From positions 1 through 27,001 of the forward strand of contig DIKO01000087.1 in the NCBI GenBank assembly GCA_002423615.1: a stretch of DNA of 27,001 nucleotides, given 5' to 3'. The position numbers were made by a program, and so were the translations under genes. Each line of letters starts with the position of its first letter. The stretch's first letter is position 1. Source of the DNA: Desulfobacteraceae bacterium UBA5616 (GTDB lineage Bacteria > Desulfobacterota > Desulfobacteria > Desulfobacterales > UBA5616). Shown piece by piece: positions 7,146 through 13,101 of this stretch. The notes beneath the pieces were generated by a model that saw only the letters and a list, made by a program, of their open reading frames with translations, had not been told where the DNA came from and did no database searches.

Positions 7146-8858
7146 TCAATGAACAAACAACGGAATTATTTCAAATTTGGCCACATCCACCAGCCCCAAA
7201 TCGGTGATTTTCAATTCCGGAATCACCGGAAGCGCCACAAAGGACAGGGACATAACCGGATCATCCATTGTGCATCCCAATGCCCGGACGACCTGAAAAA
7301 GATGATCCAGACCCCGGCAAACTATTTTCATGGGATCTTTGGACATCAGGCCGGCGATGGGCAGGGCGAGCGATGCCCTTAATTCCCCTTTTGCGGAAAC
7401 GGCAATGCCCCCCTTCATTTCAATGACCTTTAACACGGCAATTTTCATGTCTTCATCATTTGCGCCAACGGTAATGATGTTGTGACTGTCGTGGGCCACG
7501 CTGGACGCCAGGGCCCCTTGTTTCAGTCCGAAGCCCCGGACAAATCCCTTCCCGATATTCCCGGTATTCCGATGTCTCTCGATCACCGCGCACTTCAGAA
7601 TGTCCCGTGACAGATCCACCGCAGCCATATGATCGGCAACGGGAATCCGGGCGATTTGATGCCGGGTGACAATCTGGTTCTCTACCATTTCGATCAGGTG
7701 AATGCGGTTTGATTGGGCCCGAATCCCGAAATCCAGGAAATCGCCATTCACATTCATGGTTGAAGGCAGATCCGGCAGCCCCGGGCATTGAATTTCCGGT
7801 AACATTTCTCCGTTTTCGGCGATTTTAACGCCCTTAAAATAGACTTCCTTGGCAACGGGCCGGTTGATGTCCTCAAAAATGATCAGATTGGCCTTTTTCC
7901 CCGGAGAGACGGCCCCGGCGTCCCTTATGCCGAAATAGCCGGCCGGGTTGATGGTGGCCATCCGGATGGCCGTTATGGGATCAAGCCCAAGGCCTATGGC
8001 ATCCCGGACGAGGGCGTCGATATGCCCTTTGCTGGTCAGGTCGTGAGGGTTCCGATCATCGGTACACCACATCATCCGGGAAGATGTTCTGGAATTGATG
8101 GCGGGCAATAAATCCTTAAGGTTTTTTGCGCCCGAACCTTCTCTGACCATCACGACCATTCCGGCCGACAATTTTTCTCTGGCTTCGGCTGCGGATACGC
8201 ATTCATGGTCGCTTCCGATACCGGCGGCGACGTAGGCATTGAGGTTTTTCCCCGAAAGCCCCGGGCAATGGCCGTCCAGGACCCGGACATGGTTCCGGGC
8301 CACGTCCAGCTTGTCCAGAACGTCCGTGTTTTCGTATATCACACCGGGATAATTCATCATTTCCGCAAGGGCAACTACACGGGGGTCATTGAATACAAGC
8401 GGCAGGTCAAGGGCCGAAAGGGTTGCGCCGGATGTCTCCATAGAGGTCGCAGGGACACAGGACGGAACGGAGAAATAGATATCCATGGGCTGGTGTTCCG
8501 CGGATTGAAACATGAACCGGATTCCGTCAAGCCCCATCACATTGGCGATTTCATGGGGATCCGCGACAACCGCCGTCGTTCCCGTTGCCCCCACCGTACG
8601 AACGTATTCGGGTATCCCCGTCATGGAACTTTCAATATGGACATGGGCGTCCATGAATCCGGGGGCCACCAGTTTCTTTTTCAGATCCACCGTTTTCCGA
8701 CCCGTATAGTCGCCGATGCCCAGGATATAGCCGTCTTTTACGCCAATATTCCCGTCGACGATCTCCCCGGTAAAGACATTGACGATACGCCCATTTGAAA
8801 AAACGACATCCGCCGGCTCATCCCCCCTGGATGAACGAATCAGGTGTCTGCCATCCAT
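7146..8858 (-). CDS. ade: Adenine deaminase
   Basis: Adenine deaminase of the amidohydrolase superfamily converts adenine to hypoxanthine and ammonia in purine salvage. The metal-binding motif HVHIESSM follows APGFMDA near residue 70, with DPHEIANVMG about 30 residues later. The family's C-terminal domain has the DSHN and GGI motifs (SVAHDSHNIITVG). At 570 aa it matches the family. The ATG at 8858 lies 6 bases after the lipoprotein stop, with a weak AAGAGA ribosome binding site, so co-transcription is likely. Confidence 0.95.
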   Translation of the reverse strand: MDGRHLIRSSRGDEPADVVFSNGRIVNVFTGEIVDGNIGVKDGYILGIGDYTGRKTVDLKKKLVAPGFMDAHVHIESSMTGIPEYVRTVGATGTTAVVADPHEIANVMGLDGIRFMFQSAEHQPMDIYFSVPSCVPATSMETSGATLSALDLPLVFNDPRVVALAEMMNYPGVIYENTDVLDKLDVARNHVRVLDGHCPGLSGKNLNAYVAAGIGSDHECVSAAEAREKLSAGMVVMVREGSGAKNLKDLLPAINSRTSSRMMWCTDDRNPHDLTSKGHIDALVRDAIGLGLDPITAIRMATINPAGYFGIRDAGAVSPGKKANLIIFEDINRPVAKEVYFKGVKIAENGEMLPEIQCPGLPDLPSTMNVNGDFLDFGIRAQSNRIHLIEMVENQIVTRHQIARIPVADHMAAVDLSRDILKCAVIERHRNTGNIGKGFVRGFGLKQGALASSVAHDSHNIITVGANDEDMKIAVLKVIEMKGGIAVSAKGELRASLALPIAGLMSKDPMKIVCRGLDHLFQVVRALGCTMDDPVMSLSFVALPVIPELKITDLGLVDVAKFEIIPLFVH

Positions 8859-8864
8859 AATGAA

Positions 8865-9812
8865 TTATTTCTCTTTTGCTTGAATAAAGCTTCCCCTGGG
8901 AAGGGCTTTGCCCGAAGCCGATATCCCCCTGGCGCGGTCGGACGTTACAGCCGTAATGGTGAGTTCATCTATGGCCAACCCCGGGATGCGATACTGTTCA
9001 CCGCCGACGCCGCCCACCGTGCCGTAGTTCTCGTACACCACGAACTCATCACCGGCGTGAATACCCACCTCGGCTCCGGATGAAATCTCCACCCCGTCGC
9101 CGTCCGAATGGACAATAAATCCTTTCCATGGAAGCTCTTTCAGGGACTTGCACAGGGTTTCCCGGATGGTTTCGGAGATTTCGCCCATTGCTTCGTTGAT
9201 GGATACCATTCCCGATATTTTTCCTTCCTTATACGGGATAACCTCATCGGATCCGATGGGAACATCCCAGGAAAGGTTTTCATACAATATTTTTGCACCG
9301 GTATAAGGGTCGAAAACCTCCATTCTGATGGTTAATTTAACGGAATTCCTGTCTTTTTTAAACCATAAGAATCCGTTTTGGTCTTCTTCAAGGTGAATTC
9401 CCGTCAGGGATAAAAATACGATGATGTTAAGCCCCGCCTTGCGGCCTTCCTCGGCAAGATGCAGGCTGCTTCTGCCGCCGGAGGGCTTATTATCGGGATT
9501 CTCAAGGAATGAAAGCACTTGGGATGTTCCTGAAAGGAGGAACAGGCTTTGGCTGCATGTTTTCGTCAGGTCTTCCATCACAAGGGTTTCCAGGTTGTCG
9601 ACCAGTGCGTTGTCCTTGATTCCGGATATATTTTGAATCCGGGCGATGGCGACTTTCTTCTTCAGGGAGACGTTCTCCCCTTTAAACGGCACTTTAAAGT
9701 CCTTGATTCGTGAAACCGACGCGCATCCCAGTATCATGGTCATAGCAACCAAGACCGCGCCGACAAGAGATAGATTCATATTAAGGCAAAAACAGCTTCG
9801 ATCCGGTTTCAT
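8865..9812 (-). CDS. Predicted outer-membrane-type lipoprotein with CsgG/LpoB-like and FlgT-like parts
   Basis: The 315-aa protein has a lipoprotein signal peptide with lipobox ILGC, the lipidated Cys being residue 30. The region after about residue 50 (KKVAIARIQNISG, then a long helix) resembles the VAVLPFxNxTG strand-helix start of CsgG/LpoB-like lipoproteins. The last about 85 residues (GAEVGIHAGDEFVVYENYG and a closing GSFIQ) look like the C-terminal domain of FlgT-like proteins. Both similarities are pattern-level and unproven. The ATG at 9812 overlaps the queF stop by one base (TAATG) and has AAGGAG 5 bases upstream. An internal ATG at 9779 would give a more compact signal peptide but has no ribosome binding site. 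The function is unknown; a role in the cell envelope is inferred. Confidence 0.7.
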   Translation of the reverse strand: MKPDRSCFCLNMNLSLVGAVLVAMTMILGCASVSRIKDFKVPFKGENVSLKKKVAIARIQNISGIKDNALVDNLETLVMEDLTKTCSQSLFLLSGTSQVLSFLENPDNKPSGGRSSLHLAEEGRKAGLNIIVFLSLTGIHLEEDQNGFLWFKKDRNSVKLTIRMEVFDPYTGAKILYENLSWDVPIGSDEVIPYKEGKISGMVSINEAMGEISETIRETLCKSLKELPWKGFIVHSDGDGVEISSGAEVGIHAGDEFVVYENYGTVGGVGGEQYRIPGLAIDELTITAVTSDRARGISASGKALPRGSFIQAKEK

Positions 9813-10213
9813 TATTTCTCCTTGTACGTTGCCGTGACATTTGTCGTAATGCCTCCCCTGGCAGTGAAATCTCCCGTCACCTCAAGCCATTTAGGATTCA
9901 GAACGGAAACCAGGTCTTCCAGGATACGGTTGACCACATGTTCATAAAAAATCCCCACATTCCGGTATTGCAGCAAATAATACTTCAGAGACTTCAGTTC
10001 GACAATCCGGTTGCGCGGGCTGTACCGGATGGTAATGCACCCCATGTCCGGAAGCCCCGTCATGGGGCATACGGACGTGTATTCCGGCTGCCGGATGGTA
10101 ATGGCGATATCGCGCCTGGATTGATACTGATAATCCATCGCCTCCAAAATATCCACTTTAACATCTTCCGGAGAGCAGATGACGTGCGCACCGGTCCTGT
10201 CTGTCCTGTCCAT
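9812..10213 (-). CDS. queF: NADPH-dependent preQ0 reductase QueF
   Basis: QueF reduces the nitrile of 7-cyano-7-deazaguanine (preQ0) to preQ1 in queuosine tRNA modification. The catalytic Cys49 and Asp56 are in SVCPMTGLPDMG, and the substrate-binding motif ELKSLKYYL follows. At 133 aa it is the short, unimodular type. The ATG at 10213 has AAGGA about 8 bases upstream. It is one base-coupled to the downstream lipoprotein gene, though no functional link is evident. The call is firm from the motifs. Confidence 0.96.
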   Translation of the reverse strand: MDRTDRTGAHVICSPEDVKVDILEAMDYQYQSRRDIAITIRQPEYTSVCPMTGLPDMGCITIRYSPRNRIVELKSLKYYLLQYRNVGIFYEHVVNRILEDLVSVLNPKWLEVTGDFTARGGITTNVTATYKEK

Positions 10214-10279
10214 GGTTTAGTTTCCTTCCATCTCCTGTCCTGAGGGACTTTTATCGATCATCCAGAAAGAACGCCGCAG

Positions 10280-10741
10280 CTATTGGTATTGTTTCCGGGC
10301 CCGGTCCAGATCCCGCCGGCTTTCTCTCTGTTTGATGGTTTCCCGCTTGTCGTAAAGCCTTTTCCCCTTTGCCAGAGCGATGGTTATTTTCACCTTTCCG
10401 TCCTTGAAATAAATTTTCAAGGGGATCAGGGAGTGGCCCTTTTCATTGACCTTTCCGTAGAGCTTTTTAATCTCACGGTTGTGGAGCAATAATTTGCGTC
10501 GCCTCAGGGGTTCATGATTCCCGTAATATGCATAAGGGTAAGGGCTGATATGCATCTGGTGAACAAAGACCTCGCCTTTTTCGATTTTGGCATATGAATC
10601 GGTTAAATTGGCCTTGCCCGAACGGAGGGATTTCACCTCGGTTCCCAGCAGAACAATGCCCGCTTCATATTCGTCGACAATAAAATACTCGTGTCTGGCT
10701 TTTTTATTCTGAGCAATGAGTTTGATGCTGTTTTTCTCCAA
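10280..10741 (-). CDS. smpB: SsrA-binding protein SmpB (trans-translation)
   Basis: SmpB binds tmRNA and brings it to stalled ribosomes. The signature features are KARHEYFI, GTEVKSLRSGKANL, the HISPY stretch and the basic C-terminal tail ending RRDLDRARKQYQ. At 153 aa the length is normal. The start is a TTG at 10741: a GGAG element lies 9 bases upstream and no better in-frame start exists. An out-of-frame ATG just upstream should not be mistaken for the start. No tmRNA gene (ssrA) is in the window. The gene lies 32 bases after ptsI. Confidence 0.96.
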   Translation of the reverse strand: MEKNSIKLIAQNKKARHEYFIVDEYEAGIVLLGTEVKSLRSGKANLTDSYAKIEKGEVFVHQMHISPYPYAYYGNHEPLRRRKLLLHNREIKKLYGKVNEKGHSLIPLKIYFKDGKVKITIALAKGKRLYDKRETIKQRESRRDLDRARKQYQ

Positions 10742-10773
10742 TCCGTATTTCTCCGCCTCATGAACCCTGTGGG

Positions 10774-12555
10774 TTAAGGCTGTTGTTCAGCATAAACGTG
10801 GTCTGAAATCAGGCTGCCATAGGCGGATTTCAACAGGGCCAAAACATCTTTCGAGGTCTTTTGCTTCAACACCTCACTCGTGAAAACCTTCATTTCGGAC
10901 GAATCCAGCATCCGGATCATTTGTTTGGCCGCCGGGATGGACTGAGGATTCATGCTGAGCTCATCCACGCCGAAACCCAGAAGAATGGGCATGGCCAAAA
11001 GATCGCCGGCCATTTCACCGCACATATAGGTTTTAATGCCTTTGTCCCGTCCCGACGCCACGACCTGTTTGATCATCCTGATGACGGCGGGATTGAACGG
11101 CTGGTAAAGATGAGCCACTTTGCGGTTTCCGCGATCGATGGCCAGGGAATACTGAATCAGGTCATTGGTGCCGATGCTGAAGAAATCGACCTCCTCCGCC
11201 ATAATGTCGCTTAAGATCACAGCCGACGGTACCTCGATCATGATGCCGACTTCAATGTCCTCCTTGAACGGCACGCCGTTTTTATAAAGCTCCTCGGAAA
11301 CATCCCTCAATATATTTTTGGTTTCTATGATTTCTTCATAATTGGAGATCATGGGAAAGAGGATCCGGACGTTTCCATAAGCCGAAGCCCTTAATATGGC
11401 CCTCAGCTGGGTCTTGAAAACATCGGGTTTTTTCAGACAATAGCGAATGGCCCGGAGCCCCAGGGCGGGGTTGTCCTCTTCGGAATCAACCGTATAGGAT
11501 ACGGCCTTATCTCCGTTGATATCCAGTGTCCTGATGGTCACCGGTTTCGGTGCCATGATTTCCACAACATCCCGGTATTTGTCGAACAATTCCGTTTCGG
11601 TGGGGAAGTAAGGGCGACTCAGATACTGAAACTCGGTGCGGTACAGGCCGATGCCGTCACCGCCGTAATCCATGACGGAAACCACTTCCTCGGGCAGTTC
11701 GATATTGCCCATTACCTCCATGCGAATACCGTCTTTGGTCAGGGCCGGGGCCTGACCGCTCCGGGAGATAAGGGCTTTCTGCTCTTCATACCGGCCTCTG
11801 AGTTCTTCAAATTCAAGCAGCGATTTTTCGCTGGGATTGATGATAACGATCCCCTGCTTGCCGTCGACGATGATCAGATCATCGTTGCGAATCAGATGGG
11901 TGGCCTTTTCCAGGCCCAATACCGCCGGAATTTCAAGGGATCTTGCGATTATGCTGGTATGGGAGGCCTTGCCCCCCTTGTCGGTGATGAACCCCTTGAT
12001 CTTTTCCAGCTTGATCTGGCTCGTATCTGTTGGCGACAAATCGTGGGCCACCAGGATAACCCGCTTGTTGATCTCGGAGATATCCACCAATTCGGCGCCC
12101 ACCAGGTTCCGCATGATTCTTTCCGAGACATGGACAATATCGGCGGCCCGTTCCTTGAAATAGTCATCATCCATATTTCGAAAAATCGTTTTGGCTTCAG
12201 AGACCACGGATTTCAAGGCCCACTCCGCATTGACCTTTTCCTGTTCAATGATATCCAGAGTTTTGCCGTAAAGCATCTTGTCCTTTAACAACGCCACATG
12301 AATCTCAAAAATATTGGTGTGCTGACGAATTTCTTCAGGTGTGTTGTCAATGATGGCTTTGAGTTCATCCTGTGCATTCCGCACGGCGGTCCGGAACCGC
12401 TTTTTTTCCTTTTCAATCTTTTTTTCATCGATGCGGTATTTTGTCACCACATCCACGCCTTCCCTGTCTACAAGATAGGCCTTGCCGATGCAAATGCCGG
12501 GAGATGCCGCAATGCCGTTTATTCTTATTTCTTCCTGCATTTCCGTTTCAGGCAT
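10774..12555 (-). CDS. ptsI: Phosphoenolpyruvate-protein phosphotransferase, PTS enzyme I
   Basis: Enzyme I takes phosphate from PEP to its active-site His and passes it to HPr. The His is in GGKASHTSIIARS (residue 199 with this start). The C-terminal PEP-binding barrel has GIGLYRTEFQ, a conserved Arg in TIRTLDINGDK, and the active-site Cys in TYMCGEMAGD. It is 593 aa. There is no N-terminal GAF domain, so it is not PtsP. The ATG at 12555 overlaps the ptsH stop by 8 bases and has AGGA 11 bases upstream; in-frame starts at 12585 and 12540 are alternatives. No sugar-specific enzyme II is in the window, so a regulatory PTS is possible. Confidence 0.96.
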   Translation of the reverse strand: MPETEMQEEIRINGIAASPGICIGKAYLVDREGVDVVTKYRIDEKKIEKEKKRFRTAVRNAQDELKAIIDNTPEEIRQHTNIFEIHVALLKDKMLYGKTLDIIEQEKVNAEWALKSVVSEAKTIFRNMDDDYFKERAADIVHVSERIMRNLVGAELVDISEINKRVILVAHDLSPTDTSQIKLEKIKGFITDKGGKASHTSIIARSLEIPAVLGLEKATHLIRNDDLIIVDGKQGIVIINPSEKSLLEFEELRGRYEEQKALISRSGQAPALTKDGIRMEVMGNIELPEEVVSVMDYGGDGIGLYRTEFQYLSRPYFPTETELFDKYRDVVEIMAPKPVTIRTLDINGDKAVSYTVDSEEDNPALGLRAIRYCLKKPDVFKTQLRAILRASAYGNVRILFPMISNYEEIIETKNILRDVSEELYKNGVPFKEDIEVGIMIEVPSAVILSDIMAEEVDFFSIGTNDLIQYSLAIDRGNRKVAHLYQPFNPAVIRMIKQVVASGRDKGIKTYMCGEMAGDLLAMPILLGFGVDELSMNPQSIPAAKQMIRMLDSSEMKVFTSEVLKQKTSKDVLALLKSAYGSLISDHVYAEQQP

Positions 12556-12853
12556 TATTCGTCTGTTCCTTGAATCCGGTTTCAACCAGCTTTACAATGG
12601 CATCCAGAACCGCCATATCCCCTGCGTCATCGATTTTTATGGTAACCCGCGATCCAGGTCCGCAACCCATGGTCAGGATATCAATGATGCTAGAAGCATC
12701 AACGGTTTGGCTGTCATTTGAGATCCAGACCCCTTTGCAGGCTTTTTTTGCCAGCTTTGCAATCTCCGCGGCCGGTCTTGCGTGGAGGCCCAGGGTGTTG
12801 GCGATAATGACGTCTTTTGATAAAAGTTCAGAATTATTGCGCATAATTGACAT
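12548..12853 (-). CDS. ptsH: Phosphocarrier protein HPr
   Basis: HPr accepts phosphate from enzyme I on His24 in the motif GLHARPAA. The segment VDASSIIDIL aligns with the classical VNGKSIMGV region, with Ser55 at the place of regulatory Ser46. The 101-aa form starts at the ATG at 12853, with GGTGAG about 9 bases upstream; an ATG at 12844 is also possible. A longer in-frame reading to 12943 has no family support and would include the candidate promoter at 12887-12915. ptsH-ptsI overlap by 8 bases and head the long minus-strand run. Confidence 0.93.
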   Translation of the reverse strand: MSIMRNNSELLSKDVIIANTLGLHARPAAEIAKLAKKACKGVWISNDSQTVDASSIIDILTMGCGPGSRVTIKIDDAGDMAVLDAIVKLVETGFKEQTNNA

Positions 12854-12886
12854 GAAAGTTTGGCTCACCGGTAAAGGCCGTGTTTT

Positions 12887-12915
12887 TTTATATATGATAA
12901 TTCGGTTTCGATCAA
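12887..12915 (-). promoter_or_regulatory. Candidate sigma-70 promoter of ptsHI
   Basis: On the minus strand TTGATC (12915-12910) and TATAAA (12892-12887) are separated by exactly 17 bases, matching the consensus at 4/6 and 5/6 positions. Transcription would begin about 27 bases before the ptsH ATG at 12853, which supports the short start chosen for ptsH. Confidence 0.55.
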
Positions 12916-12946
12916 GACGTATATCCACAAGACGTACAGCCATGAC

Positions 12947-13032
12947 CCGGGTTGAAGGATTCAGAAAAAAGGGAATTCACCCGGAATTGAAAACCCCTGA
13001 ATTAAAAAATTGTTTCTGAAGCATGCCGGGTG
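12947..13032. repeat. Three CCGGGT-type motifs in the ptsH/ATPase divergent region
   Basis: CCGGGTTGAA (12947-12956) and its near inverted copy TTCACCCGG (12976-12984) form an imperfect hairpin or dyad. A third CCGGGTG (13026-13032) sits between the -35 and -10 of the candidate ATPase promoter. Operator sites for a shared regulator are a possible reading; chance is not excluded. Nothing else is recognised in the 228-base gap between the two divergent genes apart from the two promoters and a short leader frame. Confidence 0.35.
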
Positions 13033-13038
13033 TATGAT
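13010..13038 (+). promoter_or_regulatory. Candidate sigma-70 promoter of the ATPase-trk-FNT unit
   Basis: TTGTTT (13010-13015) and TATGAT (13033-13038) are spaced by 17 bases. The -10 matches 5/6 and the -35 only 3/6. Transcription would start near 13045, giving a leader of about 40 bases before the GTG at 13082. Confidence 0.4.
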
Positions 13039-13056
13039 GAGAACAAGGAATTTTTT

Positions 13057-13101
13057 ATGAATCGATTGGCAAGGCATCCCCGTGAATCAAATTTATGTTA
13101 A
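13057..13101 (+). CDS. Possible 14-codon leader peptide overlapping the ATPase start
   Basis: An ATG at 13057 has a good ribosome binding site (AAGGAA, 13045-13050) and encodes MNRLARHPRESNLC before a TAA at 13099. It overlaps the GTG start of the ATPase gene in another frame. It is better placed for translation than the ATPase start itself, so it could throttle or couple ATPase translation. The alternative is that it is coincidental. Confidence 0.3.
   Translation: MNRLARHPRESNLC

Noticed and set aside
12854..12943. Longer HPr starting at 12943
   Set aside because: The extra 30 residues are outside the HPr family and the candidate ptsH promoter lies within them.
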